Assembly: GCF_021172165.1 (NCBI RefSeq)
Contig: NZ_CP089096.1
Span: 2,744,468 to 2,808,467, forward strand
Direction of reading: 5' to 3'
DNA from: Flavobacterium channae
Lineage (GTDB): Bacteria; Bacteroidota; Bacteroidia; Flavobacteriales; Flavobacteriaceae
DNA length: 64,000 nt
In this document: positions 16,713-26,218 of the stretch, piece after piece
Layout of the letters: each line of letters starts with the position of its first letter
Numbering within the stretch: position 1 is the first letter of the stretch
Made by a program: the position numbers and the translations under genes
Notes under the pieces: generated by a model
Told to the model about the DNA's origin: nothing
The model's database searches: none
The model's input: only the letters and a program-made list of their open reading frames with translations

Positions 16713-17765
16713 ATGTCATCATTTTATAAATTAAGCATTAAAGAAATCATCAAAGAAACAGCCGATGCGGTTTCGATTCTTTTTAATGTTCCAGACGAAT
16801 TAAAATCATATTACCAATTCGTTGCAGGACAATATGTAAACTTAAAAATCACCCTTGACGGACAAGAAATTAGAAGAGCATATTCGATTTGCTCATCTCC
16901 AAAAAGTGGCGAATTACGAATTGCTGTTAAAGCCATCCAAAACGGATTCTTCACTAAGTTTGCCAATGAAAAATTAGCGGTTGGGAATGTAATCGAAGTA
17001 GGAACTCCAGAAGGAAAATTCACTTTCGAACCAAAAGCAGAACGTCAAAAAAATTACGCGGCTTTCGTGGCGGGTAGCGGAATTACACCTGTTTATTCGA
17101 TTTTAAAATCGGTTTTAGAAGAAGAACCAAATAGTACTTTTGTTTTGGTTTACGGAAATAAATCAGAAAAAGATACCATTTTCCACAACCAATTACATGA
17201 TTTACAGTTACAATATGTAGGACGTTTGTTTGTGCAATATGTGTACAGTCAATCAACGGCTGATAATGCTTTATCTGGTCGAATTGATAAATCAACGGTG
17301 AATTTCATCTTGAAAAACAAACATGCCGAAATGGAATTTTCAAAATTTTATCTGTGCGGACCTGAAGAGATGATTAATTTGGTTTCGGACACTTTAAAAG
17401 AAAATAATATTTCCGATTCAGATATTAAATTCGAATTATTCTCTACCTCTTCAAGCGAAGGAGAAACAGTTGTAAGCGCCGATGGTCACACTAAAATTTC
17501 AATTTTAGTTGATGATGAAGAAACAACTTTCGAAATGAGTCAAAAGCAAACATTATTAGAAGCGGCTTTGAAACAAGGTTTAGATGTTCCGTATTCTTGT
17601 CAAGGTGGAATTTGCAGCAGTTGTATTTGTAGAATTACAGAAGGTGAAGCGGTCTTGAAAAAGAACCAAATTTTAACCGATGCTGAAATTGCAGAAGGTT
17701 TAACTTTAGCATGTCAAGCGCATCCAACAACAGCTACTATTAAGATAGATTTTGATGATGTATAA
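16713..17765 (+). CDS. PaaE-like ferredoxin-NAD(P)H reductase with C-terminal 2Fe-2S domain
   Basis: A 350-residue oxidoreductase. The FAD-binding barrel has RAYS at 55-58, the NAD(P) domain has GSGITP at 121-126 and CGPEEM at 215-220, and a plant-type ferredoxin domain fills about 260-350 with ligands Cys296, Cys301, Cys304 and Cys334. Such proteins pass electrons from NAD(P)H to an oxygenase or desaturase. PaaE belongs to the phenylacetyl-CoA epoxidase complex, but no paaABCD genes are in the window, so in this setting it more likely serves another acceptor. In flavobacteria these are often annotated ferredoxin--NADP reductase. It is a single gene closed by a hairpin. Confidence 0.9.
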   Translation: MSSFYKLSIKEIIKETADAVSILFNVPDELKSYYQFVAGQYVNLKITLDGQEIRRAYSICSSPKSGELRIAVKAIQNGFFTKFANEKLAVGNVIEVGTPEGKFTFEPKAERQKNYAAFVAGSGITPVYSILKSVLEEEPNSTFVLVYGNKSEKDTIFHNQLHDLQLQYVGRLFVQYVYSQSTADNALSGRIDKSTVNFILKNKHAEMEFSKFYLCGPEEMINLVSDTLKENNISDSDIKFELFSTSSSEGETVVSADGHTKISILVDDEETTFEMSQKQTLLEAALKQGLDVPYSCQGGICSSCICRITEGEAVLKKNQILTDAEIAEGLTLACQAHPTTATIKIDFDDV

Positions 17766-17792
17766 TCGTTGAAATTCCAAATAATAAATTCT

Positions 17793-17830
17793 AAATTCCA
17801 ATTTTATCTAGGTAAGATTGGAATTTATTT
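17793..17830. terminator. Bidirectional terminator
   Basis: AAATTCCAATTTTATC pairs imperfectly with TAAGATTGGAATTT around a CTAGG-type loop, followed by a T-rich run. It overlaps the stop of the convergent glycosyltransferase gene. Confidence 0.75.
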
Positions 17831-18848
17831 TTTCAATAACTTGAGATGGCAAAATCGTTCGCATCACATCCTTATAACCTTCCACTTTTTTATTTCCATA
17901 AATAGAAGTTGGTAATAATGGATATTGAGTTCTATCTGAAGTCAAACAAAAATCATCGAGTTGATTGAATGGTTTAAAACCAGCATAAGGATGTGTGGCG
18001 CCCCAAAGTGTTATCACTTTTACACCCATCATCGCTGCAATATGTGCATTTCCGGAATCCATGGAAAGCATAACGTCTAAATTAGAAATCACTTCTAATT
18101 CTTGCTTGAATTTTAGTTTTCCAGCTAAAACAATTACATTTTCGTGTTGGTTTTGTAATTGATTTAACAATTGAATTTCTTTGTCGCCTCCACCAAATAA
18201 GAAGATTTTTTGGTTTTTATTTTCTGCTAAACCATCAATTACTTCTTGCATTAAATCAATTGGATACACTTTACTTTCATATTGAGCAAAAGGCGCAATT
18301 CCAATCCAATTTTGGTTTTTATTTCCAGTAATTAAGATGATTTCATCCGACAGATTTGCTTTTTTAGGAAATTTAGGACTCGTTAAATCAACTGAAAATC
18401 CAAGTTGCTTGAACGTTTCAACATGTCTTTCAACCATTGATTTTACTGGAGCAAAAACTTTGTTGGTTAAACTGGTTAAGGCTTTCTTGTCAGTTCTTCC
18501 TTTATCGGTTGCGGCGACTTTTTTTCCGCTTAAAGCGAATAAGGTTCGAACAACTTTAGAACGAAGTACATTGTGTAAATCGGCAACTACATCAATATTT
18601 AATTTTCGCAAATCGGAAAATAATCGAAGTAATCCGATAAAACCTTTGTGATGTTTATTCAAATCCACACCAAAGAAATTCACATTTGGAATTCCATCAA
18701 AAAAAGGCTGAAAAAAAGGTCGTGAAACTACTGTGATTTTTACTTCGGGATATTGCAAAACTAAGGCTCTCAACACAGGAACTGTCATAGCAACATCACC
18801 CATGGCTGAGAGCCTTATTACCAATATGTGTTTTGGTTTAGACATCAA
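17808..18848 (-). CDS. Glycosyltransferase family 9 (ADP-heptose:LPS heptosyltransferase-like)
   Basis: A 346-residue GT-B protein of family 9. The N-terminus HILVIRLSAMGDVAMTVPVLRAL and the C-terminal SMDSGNAHIAAMMGVKVITLWGATHP region, which binds the nucleotide sugar, are diagnostic. Family members add heptose or related sugars to the lipopolysaccharide inner core at the cytoplasmic face of the inner membrane. The donor sugar cannot be read from sequence. It starts a few bases after the DUF4254 gene, and that pair occurs together in other flavobacteria as far as I recall. Confidence 0.92.
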   Translation of the reverse strand: MMSKPKHILVIRLSAMGDVAMTVPVLRALVLQYPEVKITVVSRPFFQPFFDGIPNVNFFGVDLNKHHKGFIGLLRLFSDLRKLNIDVVADLHNVLRSKVVRTLFALSGKKVAATDKGRTDKKALTSLTNKVFAPVKSMVERHVETFKQLGFSVDLTSPKFPKKANLSDEIILITGNKNQNWIGIAPFAQYESKVYPIDLMQEVIDGLAENKNQKIFLFGGGDKEIQLLNQLQNQHENVIVLAGKLKFKQELEVISNLDVMLSMDSGNAHIAAMMGVKVITLWGATHPYAGFKPFNQLDDFCLTSDRTQYPLLPTSIYGNKKVEGYKDVMRTILPSQVIEKINSNLT

Positions 18849-18855
18849 ACGATGA

Positions 18856-19461
18856 CTATTTTTTATTTTGATACAACACCGGATTTAACTCCTCGTCGTT
18901 GTACATTTTCATTTGTTTATACACTTTCATGTATTTGTCACCCGCTTCAATTTCTTCGATTAATTGACTGATTGACGTAAACATATCGTTCTTTTGGTCT
19001 AACAATACATTCAATTTTTCTTGACATTTTGCTCTGTGTTCAGCCGTAGCTTCAGCACGAGTTGCTTCTTCGTTCATGTGATAAATTTTCAAAGCTAAAA
19101 TCGACAAACGGTCAATTGCCCAAGCTGGACTTTCTGTATTGATTTTTGCATTTGGTTTTACCTGAACATCTTTGTATTTATCTAAGAAATAACTATCGAT
19201 ATATTCCACCATATCCGTACGAACTTGGTTAGAAGCATCAATTTTACGTTTTAAATCTAAAGCGGCAACCGGATCAATATTTGGATCACGAACGATATCT
19301 TCATAATGCCATTGCACCGTATCTACCCAGTTTTTTGCAAACAACAAATATTCAATTGTCCCTTTTTCATAAGGATTTACAACTGGTTGATACACATCGT
19401 CAATAATGTGATACGTTTTGATACTTTGTTCAAAAATGGGAAATGCAAATTCAGCAAACAT
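18856..19461 (-). CDS. DUF4254 domain protein
   Basis: A 201-residue, mostly helical, acidic protein that fits the DUF4254 family of Bacteroidota (YEKGTIEYLLFAKNWVDTVQWHYEDIVRDPNID is characteristic). No membrane segment or signal peptide is visible, so it should be cytosolic. It ends 8 bp before the family 9 glycosyltransferase gene and is likely to be cotranscribed; a role in lipopolysaccharide assembly is an inference from this neighbour. A TATTTTTG -7 box (19491-19484) is upstream on the minus strand. Confidence 0.85.
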   Translation of the reverse strand: MFAEFAFPIFEQSIKTYHIIDDVYQPVVNPYEKGTIEYLLFAKNWVDTVQWHYEDIVRDPNIDPVAALDLKRKIDASNQVRTDMVEYIDSYFLDKYKDVQVKPNAKINTESPAWAIDRLSILALKIYHMNEEATRAEATAEHRAKCQEKLNVLLDQKNDMFTSISQLIEEIEAGDKYMKVYKQMKMYNDEELNPVLYQNKK

Positions 19462-19477
19462 AATTATCTCTTTTAAA

Positions 19478-19510
19478 TTGATACAAAAATAGCGATTTTT
19501 TGTACTTTTA
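19478..19510 (+). promoter_or_regulatory. Promoter of upp
   Basis: TTG at 19478-19480, 22 bp, TACTTTTA at 19503-19510 (one mismatch). It covers the ATG-like start at 19500 and supports initiation at 19536. Confidence 0.5.
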
Positions 19511-19535
19511 TCCTGAATTACAAAAAATAAAATCG

Positions 19536-20189
19536 ATGCACATTCATTATATCTCCGAACAAAACAGTATTCTTAATCATTTTTTAGCTCAAATTCGTGA
19601 TGTGAACATCCAAAAAGACAGCATGCGTTTTCGAAAAAATATTGAACGTATTGGAGAAATAATGGCATATGAATTAAGCAAAACACTTGATTATAAAAAC
19701 ATCGATGTGCAAACGCCTCTTGGCATCAAACACACAACAACTATTGCAGAACCTGTCGTTTTATGTTCGATTTTACGTGCTGGTTTGGCCTTGCATCAAG
19801 GTTTTATGAGCTTTTTTGACAACGCAGAAAACGGATTTGTTTCTGCTTACCGTCATCATTACAACAACGATGATAAGTTTGAAATTTTAGTAGAATATCA
19901 AGCAGCGCCATCATTCGAAGAAAAAAATTTAATTTTAATTGACCCGATGTTAGCCACTGGACAATCATTAGTTGCAGTTTTACACAAATTACATTTGGAA
20001 CAAAAACCTAAAGAGATTCATATTGCTGTTGTTATTGCAACTCCAGAAGGAATTGAATATTTAGAGAAAAACGTTCCTTCAACTTGTCACTTATGGGTAG
20101 CGGCTTTGGATGAAAAACTAAACGAACACAACTACATTGTTCCGGGTTTAGGCTATGCTGGAGATTTAGCTTACGGAATCAAATTATAA
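19536..20189 (+). CDS. upp: Uracil phosphoribosyltransferase
   Basis: Converts uracil and PRPP to UMP in pyrimidine salvage. The 217-residue protein has the PRPP loop LILIDPMLATGQS (Asp136), and LRAGLALHQGF and the C-terminal PGLGYAGDLAYG match the uracil-binding segments. An upstream ATG at 19500 falls inside the promoter and is rejected. The end overlaps the convergent DUF6427 gene by 6 bases. Confidence 0.95.
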   Translation: MHIHYISEQNSILNHFLAQIRDVNIQKDSMRFRKNIERIGEIMAYELSKTLDYKNIDVQTPLGIKHTTTIAEPVVLCSILRAGLALHQGFMSFFDNAENGFVSAYRHHYNNDDKFEILVEYQAAPSFEEKNLILIDPMLATGQSLVAVLHKLHLEQKPKEIHIAVVIATPEGIEYLEKNVPSTCHLWVAALDEKLNEHNYIVPGLGYAGDLAYGIKL

Positions 20190-21113
20190 TTGCATCACAA
20201 AGAAGAAAATTCCCAAACCTAATAACGCATAAACTACAATTTCTTTCACCCAATTGTTTTCGATTTTCTCTATAAAATTGGCTCCAATTATAGCTAAAGG
20301 TCCGAAACAGAACGCTAAACATCCGTTGTTTTTATTGGCAGAAAGTAAATAAATTCCAACTCCAAGAATAAATGAAAACAAAATGGTTTTGTGAGACGAT
20401 TGCATGTTCAGAGCTTTATTTGGTATATCAAAAACATGCGTTACAAAGAAAAACAAACTTATTGAGGTAAATAAGGCCAAAGCAATTCGTTGGTAAACAT
20501 TTTCGAAATAATAAAAATCAAAACTGATATACGTTTTATCTAACAGTGTACTCAATAGTGTATTGTCTAAAATACTATTCGCTAGAAAGAACAAAATGGT
20601 TACGGCAAACAAAGCGATGAAAGGAATAATCCAATTTCGGTAATCTTTTGAAACGTGAAGGATAATAGCTATGAACACCAAAACAATGTAAAAAATACTC
20701 CAAAAGTGAAATAAAGCCGCTAGGAAAATCCAAAACGAAGCATCAAAAATTTTCTCTTTTGTTTGCAATAAAGATTTCAAGGAAATTAATCTTCTTAATG
20801 CTAAAAGCAATAAAAAGTTAGAAATAATGATGTTTTTATTCTGGAAAATAGAGGAAAAGAACAAAAGAAAAACAAAGAATAAAAATAACGCATAATTGTT
20901 TCCTTTGGTTAATCCGTTCTTAAGGGTAATGAAATTTAAAATGAATAATGACCCAAAAAGTAATAGATACAAACCAAATTCTTCAGCATAATAAATCCAA
21001 TTAGCATTAGGTTGTGCTAACGCAATTATCTTCACAGAAAAGAAAAAAAGCGATAGAATACCTACTACTAAATAATTAAATGGTCTTGTTTTACTAAAAA
21101 TGCTTGCTAACAT
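20184..21113 (-). CDS. DUF6427 family integral membrane protein
   Basis: A 309-residue polytopic membrane protein with about nine to ten hydrophobic helices and few charged loops; the start MLASIFSKTRPFNYLVVGILSLFFF matches what is annotated as DUF6427 in flavobacteria, next to upp, DUF6341 and purD. There are no recognisable catalytic motifs. The start region overlaps the promoter of the divergent DUF6341 gene. Function unknown. Confidence 0.8.
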   Translation of the reverse strand: MLASIFSKTRPFNYLVVGILSLFFFSVKIIALAQPNANWIYYAEEFGLYLLLFGSLFILNFITLKNGLTKGNNYALFLFFVFLLFFSSIFQNKNIIISNFLLLLALRRLISLKSLLQTKEKIFDASFWIFLAALFHFWSIFYIVLVFIAIILHVSKDYRNWIIPFIALFAVTILFFLANSILDNTLLSTLLDKTYISFDFYYFENVYQRIALALFTSISLFFFVTHVFDIPNKALNMQSSHKTILFSFILGVGIYLLSANKNNGCLAFCFGPLAIIGANFIEKIENNWVKEIVVYALLGLGIFFFVMQL

Positions 21114-21133
21114 CCGAATATTTTATATTTTTG
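21104..21133 (+). promoter_or_regulatory. Promoter of the DUF6341 gene
   Basis: TTG at 21104-21106, 19 bp, TATTTTTG at 21126-21133: full consensus. It overlaps the first codons of the divergent DUF6427 gene. Confidence 0.7.
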
Positions 21134-21159
21134 TGGTGTAAATATAATACTTTATCAAA

Positions 21160-21390
21160 ATGAAATCATTTTTTGAAGGAATACAATCACTTTTCGTAGA
21201 TTTTTTATTCTTACCAATGGATTGGTTAAGAGAACTAGAATTAACTAATTGGTGGACTGCAAATATCTTAAACTGGATTTTTATTATTATTTGTTGTGGT
21301 GCAATGACATATTGGATTAAGCAATTAAACATCTTCAAAGCAAACAATGAAGATGAACAAGATACTACTGCACACTCATTTTTAAAATAA
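21160..21390 (+). CDS. DUF6341 family small membrane protein
   Basis: A 76-residue protein with one clear membrane helix (about 36-52, ILNWIFIIICCGAMTYW) and an amphipathic N-terminal part (FFEGIQSLFVDFLFLPMDWLRELELTNWW). The tail is acidic (NNEDEQDTT). The family is short and typical of flavobacteria. It has its own consensus promoter, and its gene order with DUF6427, upp and purD is a conserved-looking neighbourhood. Function unknown. Confidence 0.85.
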   Translation: MKSFFEGIQSLFVDFLFLPMDWLRELELTNWWTANILNWIFIIICCGAMTYWIKQLNIFKANNEDEQDTTAHSFLK

Positions 21391-21396
21391 TCTTAA

Positions 21397-21431
21397 GATA
21401 TTAGCAAGGATTATAAATCCTTACCAATATC
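21397..21431. terminator. Long hairpin between DUF6341 and purD
   Basis: GATATT-AGC-AAGGATT-ATA-AATCCTT-ACC-AATATC is two perfect stems separated by a symmetric internal loop, between convergent genes and overlapping the purD stop. There is no long T run, so termination is likely but not certain. Confidence 0.45.
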
Positions 21432-22682
21432 TCTTCTAAAATACATCTTATCAAATTGTAGTTTTGCTATACTTTGATAAGATTTTTTTATGGCTTCTTG
21501 AAAGTCATTTCCATACGAAGTTACCGCAATTACACGACCTCCGTTAGTTACCACTTTTCCGTTTTCTAATTTTGTTCCGGCATGAAATGGAATAGACTCG
21601 GTCATATTTTCTAAACCGAAAATTTCTTTTCCTTTTTCGTAATCTTCTGGATAACCTCCTGAAACAACCATAATCGTTGTAGCTGCTCTTTCATCGATTT
21701 CCAAAGTAATTTTATCTAATTCTTGATTTCCGATGGCTTCAAAAATTTCAACTAAATCACTTTTTAATCTTGGCATCACCACTTCTGTTTCTGGATCGCC
21801 CATACGAACATTGTATTCGATAACCATTGGTTCGCCTTTCACGTTGATTAATCCAATGAAAACAAATCCTTTGTATTCAATTCCGTCTTTTTGTAAACCT
21901 GCGATGGTTGGTTTTACAATTCGAGTTTCGATTTTTTCTAATAAAACCGCATCGGCAAATGGAACTGGAGAAACCGCACCCATACCGCCAGTATTTAATC
22001 CTGTATCGCCTTCTCCGATTCTCTTGTAATCTTTTGCTGTTGGTAATACTTTATATGATTTTCCGTCGGTTAAAACGAAGCAGCTTAATTCGATTCCGTC
22101 TAAAAATTCTTCGATAACTACTTTTGAACTTGCTTGTCCAAATTTAGCTCCAACTAACATATTTCGTAATTCGGTTTTCGCTTCTTCTAAATCCGATAAG
22201 ATTAAAACGCCTTTTCCAGCAGCTAATCCATCTGCTTTTAAAACGTATGGCGCTTCTAAAGTTTCTAAAAATTTACAACCTTGCTCTACGGTTTCTTTAG
22301 TGAAACTTTCGTAACGAGCGGTTGGAATGTTGTGTTTTACTAAAAACTCTTTAGCAAATTCTTTACTACCTTCTAATTGTGCACCAACTTTTGATGGTCC
22401 AATTACAGGAATATGGTTAAGTGCAGCATCATTTTTGAAGAAATCGTAAATTCCTAACACCAATGGATCTTCTGGTCCAACTACTACCATTGCTACTTTT
22501 TCTTGTAGAACAAAAGCTTTAACAGCATCAAAATTATTTGGGTTTAAATCCACATTTTTTGCGATGGATGCTGTTCCTGCATTTCCAGGAGCAACAAAAA
22601 GAGACGTACATTTTGAAGATTGAAGCATTTTCCAAGCTAGTGCGTGTTCGCGACCGCCAGAACCAAGAAGTAAAATAGTCAT
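21411..22682 (-). CDS. purD: Phosphoribosylamine--glycine ligase
   Basis: ATP-grasp enzyme of purine synthesis that joins phosphoribosylamine and glycine. The 423-residue protein starts [19 protein letters not shown], has [11 protein letters not shown], the ATP-grasp core [16 protein letters not shown] and [10 protein letters not shown], and [18 protein letters not shown]. The frame is open to 22709 (nine extra residues), but that extension touches the -7 box at 22714-22707, and [10 protein letters not shown] is the conserved start. No other pur gene is nearby. Confidence 0.96.
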   Translation of the reverse strand: MTILLLGSGGREHALAWKMLQSSKCTSLFVAPGNAGTASIAKNVDLNPNNFDAVKAFVLQEKVAMVVVGPEDPLVLGIYDFFKNDAALNHIPVIGPSKVGAQLEGSKEFAKEFLVKHNIPTARYESFTKETVEQGCKFLETLEAPYVLKADGLAAGKGVLILSDLEEAKTELRNMLVGAKFGQASSKVVIEEFLDGIELSCFVLTDGKSYKVLPTAKDYKRIGEGDTGLNTGGMGAVSPVPFADAVLLEKIETRIVKPTIAGLQKDGIEYKGFVFIGLINVKGEPMVIEYNVRMGDPETEVVMPRLKSDLVEIFEAIGNQELDKITLEIDERAATTIMVVSGGYPEDYEKGKEIFGLENMTESIPFHAGTKLENGKVVTNGGRVIAVTSYGNDFQEAIKKSYQSIAKLQFDKMYFRRDIGKDL

Positions 22683-22706
22683 TTTGTGTGTTGTTATGTT
22701 GTTTGG

Positions 22707-22779
22707 CAAAAGTACTATTTCTTAAGAAGAAAGAAAAAAGAAAAAAGAAGAAAGATTATTTTCAGATTTATTACTTTTG
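22707..22779. promoter_or_regulatory. Divergent promoter region of purD and the CapK-like gene
   Basis: CAAAAGTA at 22707-22714 is TACTTTTG on the minus strand (purD). TACTTTTG at 22772-22779 serves the plus-strand gene. Between them lies an almost pure purine tract (22723-22757). Neither side has a clear TTG at the usual distance. Confidence 0.5.
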
Positions 22780-22794
22780 GATAAATTCCAACAA

Positions 22795-24105
22795 ATGTTC
22801 AACTTGTTTCATCTTTCTTTAAAATTAAGCGGTTTTCCGATTGTGAAAGCTCAGGCTGATTTTGAGAAAATTCTACAAATTTCAGAGGCAGATTATCCCA
22901 ATTATCTCGAAACTAAAAAGCGAGAAATTGTAGAATTTCATTTGAAAAACAATGCTTTTTATCAAAATTTAGTTGGGAAAAATTCATTTAAGAATTGGGA
23001 TGATTTACCCGTTTTGAGCAAAAAAGATTTACAAAAACCTTTAAAAGATAGACTTTCCAAATGTTATTCTGAGAAAACTGTTTTCGTAAATAAAACTTCG
23101 GGTTCGAGTGGTGATCCGTTTGTTTTTGCTAAGGATAAAGAAGCGCATGCTATTACTTGGGCTTCGATTATTCATCGTTTTGGTTGGTATGGTGTTGATT
23201 TTAATTCGTCGTATCAAGCGCGTTTTTATGGAATTCCGTTGGATTTTATTGGGTACAGAAAAGAACGTTTGAAAGACTTTTTAAGCAAAAGATATCGCTT
23301 TCCAATTTTTGATTTGTCGGATACTATTTTAGATGATATTTTGGAACATTTCAAAACCAAAAAGTTTGATTACATCAATGGTTATACGAGTTCAATTGTG
23401 CTTTTTGGCAAATATTTACAAGCACGAAATATCATTTTAACTGATGTTTGTCCAACATTGAAAGTTTGCATGGTGACATCGGAAATGTTGTTTGAAGAAG
23501 ATAAAATCTTGCTTGAAAAACACTTAGGAATTCCAGTTGTGAATGAATATGGTGCTTCGGAATTAGACTTGATTGCTTTTCAAAATCCAAATGACGAATG
23601 GCAAGTAAATTCAGAAACCTTATTTGTGGAAATTTTAGATGAAAACAACCAACCTGTTCCGTATGGAAAAGAAGGAAAAGTGGTGATTACTTCCTTGTAC
23701 AACAAAGCACATCCTTTTATTCGTTATGAAATTGGCGATGCTGGGATTTTGGATGAAAAAAGCACATTGAAAAAACCCATTCTGAAAAAATTAATTGGAA
23801 GAACCAGCGATGTGGCGCTTTTACCAAGTGGAAAAAAATCACCAGGATTAACCTTTTACTACGTAACCAAAAGCATTATCGAAGACGATGGAAACGTAAA
23901 AGAATTCATTGTGCGTCAAACGAAATTAGATAGTTTTGAGATTGATTATGTGAGTTCGGTGGAATTGACTTCAGAACAAATTCAAGAAATTGAAAAAGCA
24001 ATTGCAAAATATTTAGAGCCAGGATTACATTTTACTTACAACCGAAAAGAAGTTTTGAAACGCACAAAAAGAGGAAAATTGAAGCAATTTCAATCACTAC
24101 TTTAA
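22795..24105 (+). CDS. Phenylacetate-CoA ligase/CapK-like adenylate-forming enzyme
   Basis: A member of the ANL superfamily close to CapK-type proteins of polysaccharide loci. Visible are the P-loop NKTSGSSGDPF (about 100), the EYGASELDLIAF segment that contacts the adenylate, and RYEIGDAG and LKKLIGRTSD near the C-terminal hinge. Family members activate a carboxylic acid as acyl-AMP. The substrate is unknown. An in-frame TTG at 22777 lies inside the promoter -7 box, so ATG at 22795 (MFNLFHLSLK) is preferred, giving 436 residues. It abuts the minus-strand polysaccharide locus convergently (4-base overlap), so its role in glycan modification is plausible but unproven. Confidence 0.82.
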   Translation: MFNLFHLSLKLSGFPIVKAQADFEKILQISEADYPNYLETKKREIVEFHLKNNAFYQNLVGKNSFKNWDDLPVLSKKDLQKPLKDRLSKCYSEKTVFVNKTSGSSGDPFVFAKDKEAHAITWASIIHRFGWYGVDFNSSYQARFYGIPLDFIGYRKERLKDFLSKRYRFPIFDLSDTILDDILEHFKTKKFDYINGYTSSIVLFGKYLQARNIILTDVCPTLKVCMVTSEMLFEEDKILLEKHLGIPVVNEYGASELDLIAFQNPNDEWQVNSETLFVEILDENNQPVPYGKEGKVVITSLYNKAHPFIRYEIGDAGILDEKSTLKKPILKKLIGRTSDVALLPSGKKSPGLTFYYVTKSIIEDDGNVKEFIVRQTKLDSFEIDYVSSVELTSEQIQEIEKAIAKYLEPGLHFTYNRKEVLKRTKRGKLKQFQSLL

Positions 24106-24857
24106 TTTCTATACTTCATAAAACCGCGATACATCCAATGTAACATATAGTAAGCCGATTGAAAAACATTCAATTTTTCAACTTCTCTATAAAATTGCCA
24201 TTGGTATTTTATTAAATCAGTTTTTTTTCTGGAAAGTGAATTTTCTCTAATTCTGTAAATCGCTTGTGTTTCTTGAATTCCGTAAGCAAATGGAATTACT
24301 TTTAAATAATTCAACCACAATCCCATATCTTGACGTTTTCGAATTAATGGCATGTATTTCTTTCCTAGTTTTTTTATATCTACAAAAGCAGTTAAGCAAC
24401 TAATAGAATTAGATTTTAAAATATCGGTATAGGAAACCTTATGAGGTACTATAAAATCAGAATACACAAATTCTAATTTTTCATTGGCTCTTTTGTAAGA
24501 TGAAAACACAAAAGGAATTCCAGTTTCTTGAATGGTTTTGATATTGTTTTCGATGAAGGTTGGGAACCAAATATCATCGGCATCAATAAACGTCATATAA
24601 TCTCCAGAGGCTTTTTCAATTCCTGTATTTCGAGCCACAGCAGCACCAGAATTTTGGCTTAATTTATGAAATTGGATACGGTTGTCGTTTTCGATAATAG
24701 ATAAAACTACTGTTTCCGTTTCATCAGATGAACCATCATCTACAATAATCATTTCCCAGTTTTGATACGTTTGATTTTGTACCGATTGAATGGTTTCAGC
24801 AATAAATTTTGCAGAATTGTAGGACGGCGTAATTATGGAAACTAAAGCATGATTCAT
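24102..24857 (-). CDS. Glycosyltransferase family 2
   Basis: A 251-residue GT-A transferase with the start VSIITPSYNSAKFIAETIQSVQNQTYQNWEMIIVDDGSSDET and a DADD motif (about 93-96, FIDADDIW) for metal and nucleotide binding. No membrane segment is evident except a C-terminal amphipathic part. It is the last gene of the polysaccharide locus and its start overlaps the stop of the initiating transferase by one base, so it probably adds the second or a later sugar to the undecaprenyl-linked unit in the cytosol. Confidence 0.9.
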   Translation of the reverse strand: MNHALVSIITPSYNSAKFIAETIQSVQNQTYQNWEMIIVDDGSSDETETVVLSIIENDNRIQFHKLSQNSGAAVARNTGIEKASGDYMTFIDADDIWFPTFIENNIKTIQETGIPFVFSSYKRANEKLEFVYSDFIVPHKVSYTDILKSNSISCLTAFVDIKKLGKKYMPLIRKRQDMGLWLNYLKVIPFAYGIQETQAIYRIRENSLSRKKTDLIKYQWQFYREVEKLNVFQSAYYMLHWMYRGFMKYRN

Positions 24858-26215
24858 CAGTAGGCTTTTTCCTCTCCTTTAAAAATATTAACTACCGTTT
24901 GAATAATAATCTTAATGTCCATCAACAAAGACCAATTTTCTATGTAGTAAACATCGTATTTTATTCGATTTATCATATCATTATCGGTTTCTATCTCACC
25001 CCTACATCCTTTTACTTGTGCCAAACCTGTAATTCCTGGTTTAACATAATGGCGCACCATATATTTTTTTATTCGATTTCCATAGTTTTTATTCTGAGAC
25101 CACAAATGAGGTCTTGGCCCTACAACTGACATATCGCCTAATAAAACATTAAAAAACTGTGGTAATTCATCGATACTGGTTTTTCTAATAAAACGACCTA
25201 TACGAGTTACTCTAGGATCATTTCTCGATGCTTCTTTTTCTGTTGTAACATTAACTTGCATCGATCTAAATTTATAACACAGAAATTCTTGCTCATCTAA
25301 TCCTGGTCTGCTTTGTTTAAAAAAAACAGGTCCTCTAGATTCTAATTTTATTAACAAGGCCATTAAAGGCGTTAACCATGATAAAACTAATATAATTACA
25401 AATAGAGAAAATATAAAATCAAATCCTCTTTTAAAGTTTTTTATTAAAGGGTCGTGTAACGCTGTTTTTTGAAGCGATAACACAGGAAAAAGTTCGTAAT
25501 AATCAATTTTTAAATTTTTGGAAAAAATTGCTTTAGAATCTGGTATAAACTTCAGTATAATATTATTCTCGTCTCCAAATTCAACTAAACTTTTTAATTT
25601 TTCATTTGAAATTTCATTTAAAGAACAATAAATTTCATCAATCTTGTTTTCTAAACAATATTGTTTAATTTCATCTGTTTTACCAATGATGTTCTCATTT
25701 TCTTTCTTGTCGGAAAAAAAACCTTTGAAACGATAACCATAATCAGGTCTTTCTTCAAATATTTTTTTCAAATCTGTTGCTTCGTTTGAATATCCTATAA
25801 TTATAGCATTTCTAAAATTGTTTCCAGTAACTATTCTATATTTTTTTAAATAATAGAAAAACAAACTTTTGATGACAATTATAATAGAAAACAAACTGAT
25901 TGAATAGAGAGCAATTGCTTTACCACTAAATATAAATTCTTTATTAAAAGGAAAATACGCAATTATAAAAAGAACAAAAATGACACTTTGCTTGGTAATC
26001 TTACTTAATATTTCAACAGGCGTAGTAAACCTGTAAACTTCATAAAATTTTGAAAAAAAAGAAATAATAATCCAAACACAAAATAGATATATTGCGAAAA
26101 AAATATAATCAATATTTAAACCTTTATAAAAAAAAGGGATTAATATTAAAATTAATAACAAATCCGTAAATATACTTATAGGTCTAATATATTTGGAATA
26201 TCGTCCTTTTTGCAT
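24857..26215 (-). CDS. Undecaprenyl-phosphate sugar phosphotransferase (WcaJ-type initiating enzyme)
   Basis: A 452-residue polyprenyl glycosylphosphotransferase. Four N-terminal membrane helices (about 12-120), a Rossmann-like CoA-binding_3-type domain (about 130-245), another hydrophobic helix (about 270-290) and the catalytic domain with FFKQSRPGLDEQEFLCYKFRSM and DELPQFFNVLLGDMSVVGPRP. It transfers hexose-1-phosphate from a UDP-sugar to undecaprenyl phosphate, starting the repeat unit. The sugar cannot be told from sequence. It lies next to the UDP-xylose synthase and a family 2 transferase. Confidence 0.93.
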   Translation of the reverse strand: MQKGRYSKYIRPISIFTDLLLILILIPFFYKGLNIDYIFFAIYLFCVWIIISFFSKFYEVYRFTTPVEILSKITKQSVIFVLFIIAYFPFNKEFIFSGKAIALYSISLFSIIIVIKSLFFYYLKKYRIVTGNNFRNAIIIGYSNEATDLKKIFEERPDYGYRFKGFFSDKKENENIIGKTDEIKQYCLENKIDEIYCSLNEISNEKLKSLVEFGDENNIILKFIPDSKAIFSKNLKIDYYELFPVLSLQKTALHDPLIKNFKRGFDFIFSLFVIILVLSWLTPLMALLIKLESRGPVFFKQSRPGLDEQEFLCYKFRSMQVNVTTEKEASRNDPRVTRIGRFIRKTSIDELPQFFNVLLGDMSVVGPRPHLWSQNKNYGNRIKKYMVRHYVKPGITGLAQVKGCRGEIETDNDMINRIKYDVYYIENWSLLMDIKIIIQTVVNIFKGEEKAY

Positions 26216-26218
26216 AAA

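Noticed and set aside
16713-17765. PaaE as part of a phenylacetate catabolic cluster together with the CapK-like phenylacetate-CoA ligase homologue
   Set aside because: No paaABCD or other pathway genes are present and the two genes are 5 kb apart in different transcription units; both families have many other roles.
22777-22794. TTG start of the CapK-like gene
   Set aside because: The TTG is part of the promoter box TACTTTTG; the next in-frame ATG at 22795 is downstream of the expected transcription start.
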